A stretch of 64,000 bases of DNA from CAYJDG01 sp964368875 (GCA_964368875.1 CAYJDG010000005.1:1-64000); one strand, 5' to 3'. Positions 34,615-43,265 are shown, counted from the first letter of the stretch. Translations and numbers: made by a program. Notes: generated by a model from the sequence alone, not told the origin.

Positions 34615-35529
34615 TTGTCACGTTCAATCACCATCATCATCAATATCGCGTCGGGTCATAACGAGAAGGATGAGCTTCTCGAGAATATTCTTGGCCGTCT
34701 GACCGCCGCAGGAATACCCGCCTCTGCCGTCCGGATTGGCAAAGGTGAGGATGTGGAGGGCAAGGCCGAACCTGCAGTTCTCAAGGCGAAAGCAGATAAC
34801 GGGATTGTTGTCGCCGCTGGCGGTGATGGTACGATCAACTCTGTGGCTGGACTCTGTTATAAGCACGGCGTCACACTGGGGGTTCTGCCGCTCGGCACAT
34901 ACAATTATTTCGCCCGCGACCTCGGAATTCCACTTGAGACAGAAGGTGCAGTCGATGTTCTGATCGCCCAGAATGAAAAATCGGTCGCCATTGGTTTGAT
35001 CGAGGGCCGCGTGTTCCTGGTCAATGCAAGCATCGGGCTTTATACCGACATCATTGAGACCCGCGAGCGGTACAAGGCGAAACTTGGCCGCTATCGCTTC
35101 GTTGCCTTGGTTGCAACTGTTGTGACCTTGTTCCGCGCCCAAAAACACCTGACCTGCAAAGTGAAATCGGCCAAGGAAGAAATCTCTCAAAAGGCTCTGG
35201 CTGTCTTTATTGGCAACAATGCGTTGCAGCTTGAAAATATTGGGCTAACCCCAGCTGAACATTCCGACCCTGATGCGCTGGCGATTATTATCGTCAAACG
35301 CATGACACTGTTCCAGAAGTGCCGCATGCTTTTTTGGGCGATGTTCCGCAATCTGCGCGTGGAAGAGCGTGTCGATCATTACACCGCGACAGATTTCACC
35401 ATAGAAACCTCCAAGAAGTATGTTACAGCGGTCCTTGATGGTGAAATCATGAATTTCACCTCCCCGCTTGTCTTTCAGGCAAAACCGGGCGGCCTCAAAG
35501 TAATTGCTCCTATAAAGTCGGCACCATGA
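34615..35529 (+). CDS. Diacylglycerol kinase-like lipid kinase
   Basis: A 304-residue protein of the DAGK catalytic family (YegS/DgkB/BmrU type). The nucleotide motif GGDGT is at 69-73, followed by GVLPLGTYNYFARDLGIP. It probably phosphorylates diacylglycerol or a related lipid. The start is TTG at 34615 behind an AGGGGG ribosome site. Its stop overlaps the start of a metallophosphoesterase gene (ATGA), an arrangement that suggests coupled kinase and phosphatase action on one metabolite. The exact substrate is unknown. Confidence 0.87.
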   Translation: MSRSITIIINIASGHNEKDELLENILGRLTAAGIPASAVRIGKGEDVEGKAEPAVLKAKADNGIVVAAGGDGTINSVAGLCYKHGVTLGVLPLGTYNYFARDLGIPLETEGAVDVLIAQNEKSVAIGLIEGRVFLVNASIGLYTDIIETRERYKAKLGRYRFVALVATVVTLFRAQKHLTCKVKSAKEEISQKALAVFIGNNALQLENIGLTPAEHSDPDALAIIIVKRMTLFQKCRMLFWAMFRNLRVEERVDHYTATDFTIETSKKYVTAVLDGEIMNFTSPLVFQAKPGGLKVIAPIKSAP

Positions 35530-36332
35530 CACTGATCGTACAAATTTCCGACCCTCACTTCGGAACTGAAATTCCTGCTGTCCAGCAGGCACTGCTCACT
35601 TATTTAAGAACCATGAGCCCCGAGTTCGTGATTGTATCAGGCGACATCACGCAGCGCGCCCGCTCGTCTCAGTTTGCAACTGCACGAAAATTTTTTGACG
35701 ATGTCGGCGCGCCCTTCCATGCCATTCCCGGCAACCATGACTTGCCTTTGTTCAATCTGGCGGCGCGTCTGATCAACCCGTATGGCAATTACAAAAAGGC
35801 CTTCGGGACGCGCGAATTTTTCCACCGCATCAAAGACGTGGCGATTGTCGGGCTGGATGCGTCGACCAAGTTCCGGCATACGCGCGGGCGGCTGATTTTT
35901 CAACGCGCCCGTAAAGATCTTGCCCATGCCCGCGAAATGATCGGCGAGACAGGCATACTGCTTGTCGCCGTGCACCAACCTATCCTGACGGCGTGGGGCG
36001 AAGACCGTCCGGAGGAATTGCTGAACTCGGATTCAATTGCAAATCTGTTCTCCGACATGCGCGTCGATGCCATCCTCAGCGGCCATGTCCATGTTCCGCT
36101 TATCTGCACGACGGATAAAGCCTACCCCAAACTGGATCGTCCGTTTGTCCATTCAGGCGCCGGCACTGCCGTGTCGCACCGGACGCGGGAAGGCAAGCCG
36201 AACTCATTCAACAGCCTCAAAATTTCTGAAAATCAAATAGAGGTCACGCTGCACCAGTTTGCGGCGGGTGGCTTCGCTCCGGTCGAAACCCATCTCTTCA
36301 AAAGAGACGCAAACGGCTGGACCCAGGCTTAA
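35526..36332 (+). CDS. Calcineurin-like metallophosphoesterase
   Basis: A 268-residue cytoplasmic phosphoesterase with all family motifs: D9-P-H11, GD40, GN70H71D, VHQP and GHVHVP. Closest in layout to the CpdA/Icc group of cyclic-nucleotide and lipid phosphoesterases. It overlaps the lipid kinase gene by 4 nt, so it may act on the same lipid pathway. It converges on the ymdB gene and shares stop-codon bases with it. Confidence 0.88.
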   Translation: MTLIVQISDPHFGTEIPAVQQALLTYLRTMSPEFVIVSGDITQRARSSQFATARKFFDDVGAPFHAIPGNHDLPLFNLAARLINPYGNYKKAFGTREFFHRIKDVAIVGLDASTKFRHTRGRLIFQRARKDLAHAREMIGETGILLVAVHQPILTAWGEDRPEELLNSDSIANLFSDMRVDAILSGHVHVPLICTTDKAYPKLDRPFVHSGAGTAVSHRTREGKPNSFNSLKISENQIEVTLHQFAAGGFAPVETHLFKRDANGWTQA

Positions 36333-37138
36333 AACGCCGTCTGCTGCAAGCGTCCACCGACGCGCACAGGCTGGACGTTTTTGGCCAGGCCCGTTGCATC
36401 ATCGGTTTCGATGAAGGTTCCGCACAGCGTGCCCTCACCATCCCCCGGCACAAGTTTTTCAACTGATAGCTTGCGCACGAAACGCTGGATCGGAATATCC
36501 GGTTTGAAACCGATCACGGAATTGTAATCCCCGGCCATCCCCGCATCCGTCTGGAACGCCGTGCCTTTCGTTAAAATCTGTGCGTCCGCTGTCGGCACAT
36601 GCGTGTGCGTGCCGACGACTGCCGACACGCGTCCGTCCAGATAATGCCCGAGCGCCATTTTTTCGCTGGTCGCTTCGGCGTGAATATCAACGAAGATTGC
36701 CTGCACGTTATGGCCAAGTGCATATTTTTTCAGCACATCATCCATCGCGCGGAAGGGGTCGTCATAGCCTTCAAGAAACAGGCGACCCATCACGTGGGCG
36801 ACGAGAATTTTGCGGCCATCCGGCAAATCTTTGAGGTAGGAAGTTTGCCCCGGCACGCCCGGCGGATAGTTGTGCGCGCGGATCAGGCGTTTTTCGCGGT
36901 CGATATACGGAATGATTTCTTTCTGGTTCCAGATATGGTCGCCGCCAGTCAGGCAATCGACGCCCATGGCGAAGAAATCATCGGCGATTTTGGTCGTCAC
37001 GCCAAAACCATGCGCCGCGTTATCGACGTTCACGATGACGAAATCGAGTTTGAGCTTGGCTTTGAGGTCCGGCAGGTGTTTTTCAACGGCGTCGCGGCCA
37101 GCCCGGCCAACGATGTCACCCACGAATAAAATGCGCAT
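36329..37138 (-). CDS. YmdB-family phosphodiesterase with altered metal ligands
   Basis: A 269-residue protein of the TIGR00282/YmdB family, which hydrolyses 2',3'-cyclic and similar nucleotides in B. subtilis and affects RNA and biofilm control. Asp8 (FVGDIVG), Asn40, His153 (VDIHAEATSEK), His178 and His180 (GTHTHVPTAD) match the di-metal site. The usual NGENAA reads NVDNAA, giving Asp39 in place of Glu. The usual GNH-x-W-D reads GDHIWN, giving Asp67 in place of Asn. Both are metal-ligand positions, so metal preference or activity may differ. Confidence 0.85.
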   Translation of the reverse strand: MRILFVGDIVGRAGRDAVEKHLPDLKAKLKLDFVIVNVDNAAHGFGVTTKIADDFFAMGVDCLTGGDHIWNQKEIIPYIDREKRLIRAHNYPPGVPGQTSYLKDLPDGRKILVAHVMGRLFLEGYDDPFRAMDDVLKKYALGHNVQAIFVDIHAEATSEKMALGHYLDGRVSAVVGTHTHVPTADAQILTKGTAFQTDAGMAGDYNSVIGFKPDIPIQRFVRKLSVEKLVPGDGEGTLCGTFIETDDATGLAKNVQPVRVGGRLQQTAF

Positions 37139-37156
37139 TTCTAGGGTTTAAGGAGT

Positions 37157-37723
37157 TTAGGACCGAAAGTCAAAAACCCGCTGCGGCGTGACCACATAGT
37201 CCATCGGCTCGTCGTGGATTTCCGCTGGCAACGCAAACAAACAGGCCTGCTCGGCATAGGCATAACCGACCGCGATGATCGGTTTCTTTTTCCGCAGCTC
37301 TTTCAGGGCCGCGTCATAATAGCCTTTGCCGTATCCAAGGCGGTGCCCGCGCTGATCGAAGACCAGCAACGGCAGGACGACGATATCGGGGTCGACGGCC
37401 TTGGGCTCTTTGGGTTCCGGTATGCCGTACGCCCCGACAGCCAGCTCAGTCCCCAGATGCCAGTGCCCGAAATCGAGCGCCGTTTCTCCGGTCCGGACAA
37501 GCGGCAGCGCAGCCAGATGGCCCTTCTGCCAAAGTTTTTCGGCAAGCGGCAGCGTGTCCATCTCCTTATCCTTGGGATAATAGAGCGACACCACGACACC
37601 GGGCTTGAGCGGAATATGGGTGAGGAACGCCATCGCGGCCTGTTCCGCCCAGTCCGGATGGATGGTCAGGTTCTGGCGGTGGCGCAGCGCCTCGGCGCGG
37701 ATGAAGTCTTTTTCTTCGGACAT
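37157..37723 (-). CDS. fthC: 5-formyltetrahydrofolate cyclo-ligase
   Basis: ATP-dependent conversion of 5-formyl-THF to 5,10-methenyl-THF, 188 residues from the ATG at 37723 (MSEEKDFIRAEALRHRQ). A longer frame upstream would run through the 6S RNA and is rejected. The substrate and ATP-binding part GHRLGYGKGYYDAAL and the end DYVVTPQRVF are typical. Linkage to 6S RNA (as ssrS-ygfA in E. coli) is widely conserved. Confidence 0.92.
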   Translation of the reverse strand: MSEEKDFIRAEALRHRQNLTIHPDWAEQAAMAFLTHIPLKPGVVVSLYYPKDKEMDTLPLAEKLWQKGHLAALPLVRTGETALDFGHWHLGTELAVGAYGIPEPKEPKAVDPDIVVLPLLVFDQRGHRLGYGKGYYDAALKELRKKKPIIAVGYAYAEQACLFALPAEIHDEPMDYVVTPQRVFDFRS

Positions 37724-37747
37724 GTCCTGATCTTTGGCAAAAGAAGG

Positions 37748-37907
37748 TGGGTACCACGAAGGCCGTGTACATGAGTTATCCGCGATGACCCTCATGTAAG
37801 GGGGGAACCAGATAAACGGACCACGGTCCGAACAGAGCCAGCTCCCGGCGCGAATATGTATCGGTCAGTGGGATAAAGATGTAAGCACGCATCCCCGCAG
37901 TACCCGC
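37748..37907 (-). ncRNA. ssrS: 6S RNA
   Basis: Not coding, and placed between zapA and the 5-FTHF cyclo-ligase gene, where alphaproteobacterial and enteric genomes carry 6S RNA. On the minus strand, GGGTAC (37901-37906) pairs with GTACCC (37750-37755) to close a long imperfect stem. Internal text CCCACTGACCGATACATA and CGGACCGTGGTCCG parallels the E. coli segments CCCCUGAGCCGAUAUUUCAUA and CUCGGUCCGUCCGAG around the promoter-mimic bubble. A TATATA -10 lies at 37913-37918. It would bind sigma70 RNA polymerase in stationary phase. Ends are approximate. Confidence 0.78.
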
Positions 37908-37936
37908 GAGGTATATAGAGCATTTATTCGAAAAAA

Positions 37937-38290
37937 TCAGGCTTTTTGTACGCGCAGCGACAGTTTCTCGACGCGGGCGGCTAATTTGCTGATCGAATAG
38001 GTCAGCGCCTGCTCATCATCGGGGGTAAGTCCCTGATAAATCACCTGCTGCGGCTCCGGGTTGGCATTAGCCGCTTTGGCCAGATTGTCGCGCAGATCGA
38101 AGACTTCGTCGGCGAGAAGCAGTGAGGTCAGCACCATCAGCTGCGATTTGCTGGTCGCGCCGGAGCCATTCGAGATTTCTTTGAGGCGGCGGTCGATATA
38201 CTGGCCGAGTTGCTGGACGCGGCGTTCCTGCCCGTCGTCACAGGCGATGCCATAGGTGCGGCCGTCGATGATGAGATTAACTTCAGCCAT
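37937..38290 (-). CDS. zapA: Cell division protein ZapA
   Basis: A 117-residue protein that bundles FtsZ filaments at the division ring. The N-terminal domain reads VNLIIDGRTYGIACDDGQE and is followed by LGQYIDRRLKEIS. A long C-terminal helix supports dimer and tetramer formation. It lies directly upstream of 6S RNA and 3 nt after the small coiled-coil gene. Confidence 0.92.
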   Translation of the reverse strand: MAEVNLIIDGRTYGIACDDGQERRVQQLGQYIDRRLKEISNGSGATSKSQLMVLTSLLLADEVFDLRDNLAKAANANPEPQQVIYQGLTPDDEQALTYSISKLAARVEKLSLRVQKA

Positions 38291-38293
38291 GAT

Positions 38294-38593
38294 CTATGTC
38301 CCCGTTTTCAGCAGCCATTGAACATTTTCAATAGCGTTATCCAGTTTCTTCGCAAGCGTCGCTGCGTTCGCCTTGTTGGCGGGCTTGCCGCCCGGTGCGA
38401 CCCACTCGCCGAACAGATCGTTCTGTCCCGGCAGACCCGGCAGCGACTTGCCTTGTGGGGCTGCTTTCGCGGCTTGCTGGGCTTTCGCCTTCTCGGCTTC
38501 CTGGGCTGCTTCCTTGCGGGTCAATTCCTGCTCGAGGAAATCGACTGAGGCGGCCAGTTGATTCAAAGACGCGTAAATCTGTTCAATGGACAT
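38294..38593 (-). CDS. Small coiled-coil protein upstream of zapA (DUF4164-like)
   Basis: About 99 residues from the ATG at 38593. An N-terminal helix (YASLNQLAASVDFLEQEL) is followed by a Lys/Ala/Glu-rich stretch, a short Gly/Pro segment (LPGLPGQNDLFGEWVAPGG) and a C-terminal helix. A small coiled-coil gene next to zapA is common in Alphaproteobacteria (DUF4164), where a division role is suspected. The upstream in-frame start at 38665 would add 24 poorly fitting residues. Confidence 0.7.
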   Translation of the reverse strand: MSIEQIYASLNQLAASVDFLEQELTRKEAAQEAEKAKAQQAAKAAPQGKSLPGLPGQNDLFGEWVAPGGKPANKANAATLAKKLDNAIENVQWLLKTGT

Positions 38594-38807
38594 GCAACTG
38601 CCCCCCTGATTCCAATATGGTGTGTGTTGATTTAACAAAAGCGTTAAAGCCGGGTCAAGTGCCACCTGAAGGTTATACCCATAGCGTATTCATATATTTA
38701 GCGAATACAGGCCTGTGAATGGCTGTGCAGAGCCGTTCTAAACCCTTGACCCCGGCGCTGCGGCTGGGCATTGTACCCCCAAATCCCAACCCTACAGGAC
38801 CCTTTCC

Positions 38808-40814
38808 ATGTCTCAGGCAGCAGCCCAACTTTCCTCCGGCACCAAACCCGATCAGCGCCAGCTCGCCAATGCGATCCGCGCCCTTGCCATGGACGCCGTG
38901 GAAAAAGCCAATTCCGGTCACCCGGGGATGCCGATGGGCATGGCCGATGTGGCAACTGTCCTCTACCAGAAATTCCTGAAATTCGATCCGAAAGCGCCCA
39001 ACTGGCCGGACCGCGACCGTTTCATTCTCTCTGCCGGTCACGGCTCGATGCTCCTCTATGCCCTCTCCTACCTCACGGGCTACGAGCGCATGAGCATCGA
39101 TGAAATCAAAAAATTCCGCCAGCTCCACTCCCTCACCCCGGGTCACCCGGAAGTGATGCCAGAGATCGGCGCAGAAATGACCACGGGTCCGCTCGGTCAG
39201 GGCATTTCCACCGCCGTCGGCTTCGCGCTTGCTGAACGCATTCTCAACGCCCGCTTCGGCGACGAACTAGTCGGCCACCATACCTATGTCATCGCCTCTG
39301 ATGGCGACATGATGGAAGGCATCAGCCACGAAGCCTGTTCGCTCGCGGGTCACCTCAAACTCGGCAAGCTGATCGTCCTCTATGATGACAACGGCATATC
39401 GATTGATGGCTCCACCGATCTCTCGTTCACCGAAGACGTCTGCAAACGCTTCGACGCCTATGGCTGGGCCACCAGCAAGATCGACGGCCATGACTTTGCC
39501 GCCATCGAAAAAGCCTTAGAGGCCGCCCAGCACAGCACCAAACCTGTCCTGATCGCCTGTAAAACCCGCATCGGTTACGGCGCGCCAACCAAAGAAGGCA
39601 GCCACAACTCGCACGGCTCACCGCTCGGCGCAGATGAAATCGCTGGCACCCGCACCAAGCTCGGCTGGACGGCAGAGCCATTCGAAATTCCATCCGACAT
39701 CTTGCATGAATGGCGCTCCATCGGTACGCGGTCCCAGATTGACAACCACAACTGGAACAAACGCCACGCAGCCTCGGCCAACAAAGCCGCCTTCGACACC
39801 GCGCTCGATCCTGACGTTTCCAAAATCGTCGATGCCGCGATCCTTGAGGCAAAAACCTACTTCACCACCGAGAAACCAAAAGTCGCGACCCGCTCCGCGT
39901 CCGGCAAAGTGCTCGAATATCTCGTTCCTAAATTGTCGCAACTCGTCGGCGGTTCTGCCGATCTGTCGCCGTCCAACAACACCAAAGTCAAAGGCCCCGA
40001 AGTCGTCTCCGCAGGCAACGGCTATAAAGGCCAGTACGTCCATTACGGCGTGCGCGAACACGCCATGAGCACGATCATGAACGGCATGACCCTGCATGGC
40101 GGTGTCATTCCGTACGGCGGCACGTTCCTGAGCTTCACCGATTACTGCCGCCCGGCCATCCGCCTTGCGGCGCTGATGAAAATCCGCACGATTTTCGTCA
40201 TGACGCATGACTCGATTGGTCTTGGCGAAGACGGCCCGACCCACCAGCCGGTCGAACATGTCGCGGCTTTGCGTTGCATTCCAAACCTGCAGGTTTTCCG
40301 TCCGTGTGATGGCGTCGAAACTGCTGAGTGCTGGCAACTCGCGATGAACACCCAGACCGCGCCAAGCGTTCTCGTGCTCACCCGCCAGAACCTGCCGACC
40401 GTCCGCACCGACGCAACTGCCGAAAACAAATCCGCCAAAGGCGCGTATGTCCTCTCCCCGGCAAATGGTGATGCCAAAGTCACCATCTTCGCGACAGGCT
40501 CCGAAGTCGAAATCGCCCTCGATGCCCAGAAACAACTGGCCGCCAAAAACATCGCCGCCGAAGTTGTCTCAGTCCCATCGATGGAGCTGTTCTACAAACA
40601 AGACAAAGATTACGTCATGTCCATGGTCTGCCGCGATACAGTGAAAGTCGCCATCGAAGCCGGCATCCGCCAACCCTGGGACCACCTCATCGGCCCGCAC
40701 GGCATCTTCATCGGAATGAAGAGCTTCGGCGAAAGCGCCCCTGCTCCGGTGCTGTATAAGCATTTCGGCATCACGGCTGAGGCGGTGGTTGAGGCGGTTG
40801 AGAAGAAGGTTTAA
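38808..40814 (+). CDS. tkt: Transketolase
   Basis: TPP-dependent enzyme of the pentose phosphate and, where present, Calvin pathways, 668 residues. N-terminal block NSGHPGMPMGMADVATVL, TPP/Mg motif SDGDMMEGISHEA, and the pyrimidine-domain region GLGEDGPTHQPVEHVAALR. Length is standard. In many Alphaproteobacteria gap and pgk follow directly; here an AT-rich gene and an exonuclease separate tkt from gap. A weak promoter-like pair is at 38746-38774. Confidence 0.96.
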   Translation: MSQAAAQLSSGTKPDQRQLANAIRALAMDAVEKANSGHPGMPMGMADVATVLYQKFLKFDPKAPNWPDRDRFILSAGHGSMLLYALSYLTGYERMSIDEIKKFRQLHSLTPGHPEVMPEIGAEMTTGPLGQGISTAVGFALAERILNARFGDELVGHHTYVIASDGDMMEGISHEACSLAGHLKLGKLIVLYDDNGISIDGSTDLSFTEDVCKRFDAYGWATSKIDGHDFAAIEKALEAAQHSTKPVLIACKTRIGYGAPTKEGSHNSHGSPLGADEIAGTRTKLGWTAEPFEIPSDILHEWRSIGTRSQIDNHNWNKRHAASANKAAFDTALDPDVSKIVDAAILEAKTYFTTEKPKVATRSASGKVLEYLVPKLSQLVGGSADLSPSNNTKVKGPEVVSAGNGYKGQYVHYGVREHAMSTIMNGMTLHGGVIPYGGTFLSFTDYCRPAIRLAALMKIRTIFVMTHDSIGLGEDGPTHQPVEHVAALRCIPNLQVFRPCDGVETAECWQLAMNTQTAPSVLVLTRQNLPTVRTDATAENKSAKGAYVLSPANGDAKVTIFATGSEVEIALDAQKQLAAKNIAAEVVSVPSMELFYKQDKDYVMSMVCRDTVKVAIEAGIRQPWDHLIGPHGIFIGMKSFGESAPAPVLYKHFGITAEAVVEAVEKKV

Positions 40815-40865
40815 AAATAAATAAGCTAAAGTTTATACTAATCTTTGTTTTAGGTTATCAGTCAA

Positions 40866-41627
40866 ATGGCATTTGAAGAATATAATGGCCCCCAACTTCA
40901 AGATGTCACTAAGCCTCCTCGCGACTTTGAAGGTCTGAGTGAGGATAAGTGTATTGAGCTTGTGAAAGATTGGTTCTTTGATAACTTTGAAGATCCAGTT
41001 CACCATGATATGCATATTTCCGCTGAGGGTGGCTACCAATATATTTGGGGTGGCCCATATGATGCTTCTGAAATTTTATATGAAGCTTTTGAAGAAGTAC
41101 TATCTGAAGAAATCATCAAAGCCGCAATAAATGATATTGAAAGCGATGGGACTTATAATTGGACTGTCGCAAGTACAAGAGTTTTGCCACCAGAAGAAGA
41201 TCCTCAAATCCCTTTTGATGAGATGCAAAAATATATCTCCGAATTAGAGAGTGCTCTTGCTGAAATTCGCAACGCTCCAGCAGGCATTGGACACAATAAG
41301 CCACCAGAACCTTTAGAACAAACGCCGCTTACGGTCATTGATATACAAAACATAAATATCAACATTAATATTTTAAAAGAACAAAAACCTTATGAGATTG
41401 AGAACAAGGAACAGGTTAGTGGAGCGTTCAATAGTTTAAAAGAAATCAGTAGTAAACTTGGGGAGTATTTTGCTGACAAAGGCAAAATATTTATTGATGA
41501 AGCTGTTAAAGCAGCTGGCGCTGAAATTGGAAAAAGGGGAACGCAATTAGGTGCGATTTATACCGCTTACGAAATTTTAGAGAAAATCATTCAAAGTGGG
41601 ATTCAATGGATGCAAACACTATTATAA
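40866..41627 (+). CDS. AT-rich accessory gene with IWGGPYDA and GHNKPPE motifs
   Basis: A 253-residue cytoplasmic protein with base and codon use far more AT-rich than its neighbours. An N-terminal module of ~90 residues carries EGGYQYIWGGPYDASEI, a pattern I recall from accessory-island proteins of unknown function. A linker contains GIGHNKPPE; GHN-x-PPE occurs in many unrelated alphaproteobacterial proteins. The rest is Asn/Ile-rich then helical (KGKIFIDEAVKAAGAEIG). It looks horizontally acquired between tkt and gap. A defence or toxin role is possible but not shown. A 10-bp AT hairpin (41626-41635 with 41663-41672) follows. Confidence 0.75.
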   Translation: MAFEEYNGPQLQDVTKPPRDFEGLSEDKCIELVKDWFFDNFEDPVHHDMHISAEGGYQYIWGGPYDASEILYEAFEEVLSEEIIKAAINDIESDGTYNWTVASTRVLPPEEDPQIPFDEMQKYISELESALAEIRNAPAGIGHNKPPEPLEQTPLTVIDIQNINININILKEQKPYEIENKEQVSGAFNSLKEISSKLGEYFADKGKIFIDEAVKAAGAEIGKRGTQLGAIYTAYEILEKIIQSGIQWMQTLL

Positions 41628-41677
41628 ATTCAAAAAAAATGAAATTCTATGGGTGTATAATATTTTGAATTTTTCTT

Positions 41678-42268
41678 TTAGTCTGGCCACCTCCCCTCAA
41701 TAATCCCCCGATACACCACAATCCGCCGCGCCTCAACCTCCGCATCCCCTATCGCCGTATGCTGCCGCTCCGGATCAACCGGAATCTGGTCGTCGAGTTT
41801 TGGGCGTCCGGCTTTTTCGTATAGGTCGAGGCTATCCTTCATATACGTCCGCTCGATCCCCCGCGCGTTCATCTCTTCAAAGAAGTGGCCGTCATAGAGA
41901 AGGTCGAGCAGGATGAAGTCGCCCATGCCGCCGTTGCGGGCATAGAGTGTCACCTGATTTGCGCCCGTCTCTCGCGCGGTGGTTTCAAAGAAATTCATCA
42001 TGCCATCGCGGATCGCGGCGATGCTCTGGCGGTCCTGCATGGGCGGCAGTTTGGGCAAGACTTGGGCGGCAAGGAATTTATGGGCCTGCGCCTTGGCCTG
42101 ATCGAATGCGTTCGAGACGCCGTAAAAACTGGCGCTGAGATCAAGCCGAACGAGCGCGAAGCTGATCGGCTCGATTTTAAAGCCCCCGGCGCGGCTGTTG
42201 AATTCCGTATCGAGAACTATATCCGTATTAACCCGCGTTGGTTTTGTATCCACGTTGACACGCATCAT
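41678..42268 (-). CDS. DEDDh 3'-5' exonuclease (Rv2179c-like)
   Basis: A 196-residue predicted exonuclease. Exo I is VLDTEFNSR (Asp and Glu). Exo II is GDFILLDLL, with an Asp. Exo III is HTAIGDAEVEARR, giving His and Asp. This layout resembles the Rv2179c/RNase AS group of 3'-5' exoribonucleases. It lies alone on the minus strand between the AT-rich gene and gap. Confidence 0.82.
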   Translation of the reverse strand: MMRVNVDTKPTRVNTDIVLDTEFNSRAGGFKIEPISFALVRLDLSASFYGVSNAFDQAKAQAHKFLAAQVLPKLPPMQDRQSIAAIRDGMMNFFETTARETGANQVTLYARNGGMGDFILLDLLYDGHFFEEMNARGIERTYMKDSLDLYEKAGRPKLDDQIPVDPERQHTAIGDAEVEARRIVVYRGIIEGRWPD

Positions 42269-42342
42269 AAGAGTTGTATGTTCTGGAACACGGACCCTAG
42301 AGGGTTTTCATAAGTTCGTCAAATATAACGGAGTTACTCATT

Positions 42343-43146
42343 ATGGCAGTCAAAGTTGGTATCAATGGTTTTGGTCGCATCGGTCGTCTTGTCGCCCGGG
42401 CCTTGTATGAATCTGGCCGCACCGACATCGAACTCGTCGCGATCAACGATCTGACCGATACCAAGACCAATGCCCATCTGATGAAGTATGACAGCGTCCA
42501 TGGCCGCGCGAATTTCGACATCGGCTATGAAGGCAACACGCTGATTGTGAATGGCAAAAAAATCAACGTCCACCAGCAGCGCGATCCTGCCGCGATTTCG
42601 TGGAAAGATGACGGCGTCGATATCGTCCTCGAATGCTCCGGTATTTTCACCGACAAGAAAACCGCCTCTGCTCACCTGACTGGCGGCGCGAAAAAAGTTT
42701 TGATCTCGGCGCCTGCCACTGACGAAGACATCACGGTTGTCTACGGCGTCAACTCCGACAAGCTCACCAAAGACCATGTNNNNNNNNNNNNNNNNNNNNN
42801 NNNNNNNNNNNNNNNNNNNNNNNNNNNNNNNNNNNNNNNNNNNNNNNNNNNNNNNNNNNNNNNNNNNNNNNNNNNNNNNCCGAAGCGCGACACCACGGTC
42901 GAAGAAATCAATGCCGCGATCAAGGCGGCGGCGGACGGTGAACTCAAGGATATTCTCGGCTACTACGATGAAGAACTCGTCTCCACCGACTTCAACGGCA
43001 ATCCGCTGTCCTCGATCTTCTCCCTTGAGGGCACGAAATCCGTCGATGGCAAACTGATCCGCATCATGACCTGGTACGACAACGAGTGGGGTTTCTCGAA
43101 CCGCATGCTCGACACTGCCGTACTTATGGATAAACTCGGCTACTAA
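42343..43146 (+). CDS. gap: Glyceraldehyde-3-phosphate dehydrogenase, interrupted by a sequence gap
   Basis: Glycolytic enzyme converting glyceraldehyde-3-P to 1,3-bisphosphoglycerate. The N-terminal NAD fold (GINGFGRIGRLVAR) and C-terminal part (GTKSVDGKLIRIMTWYDNEWG) are present. A run of 100 N replaces the middle, starting just before the catalytic Cys loop. About 234 residues are readable; typical GAPDH has ~335, so ~100 residues (~300 bp) are missing, not 33. The gene itself is probably intact; the apparent 267-residue product is an assembly artefact. Confidence 0.93.
   Translation: MAVKVGINGFGRIGRLVARALYESGRTDIELVAINDLTDTKTNAHLMKYDSVHGRANFDIGYEGNTLIVNGKKINVHQQRDPAAISWKDDGVDIVLECSGIFTDKKTASAHLTGGAKKVLISAPATDEDITVVYGVNSDKLTKDHXXXXXXXXXXXXXXXXXXXXXXXXXXXXXXXXXXPKRDTTVEEINAAIKAAADGELKDILGYYDEELVSTDFNGNPLSSIFSLEGTKSVDGKLIRIMTWYDNEWGFSNRMLDTAVLMDKLGY
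42780..42879. other. Assembly gap of 100 N
   Basis: Exactly 100 N, a conventional placeholder for a scaffold gap of unknown size. It lies inside gap. Comparison with normal GAPDH length suggests that the true gap is near 300 bp and must be 1 modulo 3 to keep the frame. Confidence 0.97.
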
Positions 43147-43265
43147 TCCTGCTGCGCTGCAACTTGTGTGACGATTGACCCGACTCCCTTGCCTTTGTTA
43201 AGGTTCAAGGTCTGCGGCCACTCGCGCCCGCTTTGTATCTTTTTGAATTCGGGAGAAATTCACAC

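Noticed and set aside
37724..37795. Longer N-terminus for the 5-FTHF cyclo-ligase
   Set aside because: The extra codons run into the 6S RNA 3' stem and do not resemble the family.
41626..41672. Terminator after the AT-rich gene
   Set aside because: The 10-bp stem is mostly A:T with a 27-nt loop; too weak to call as a terminator, so it is only noted with the gene.
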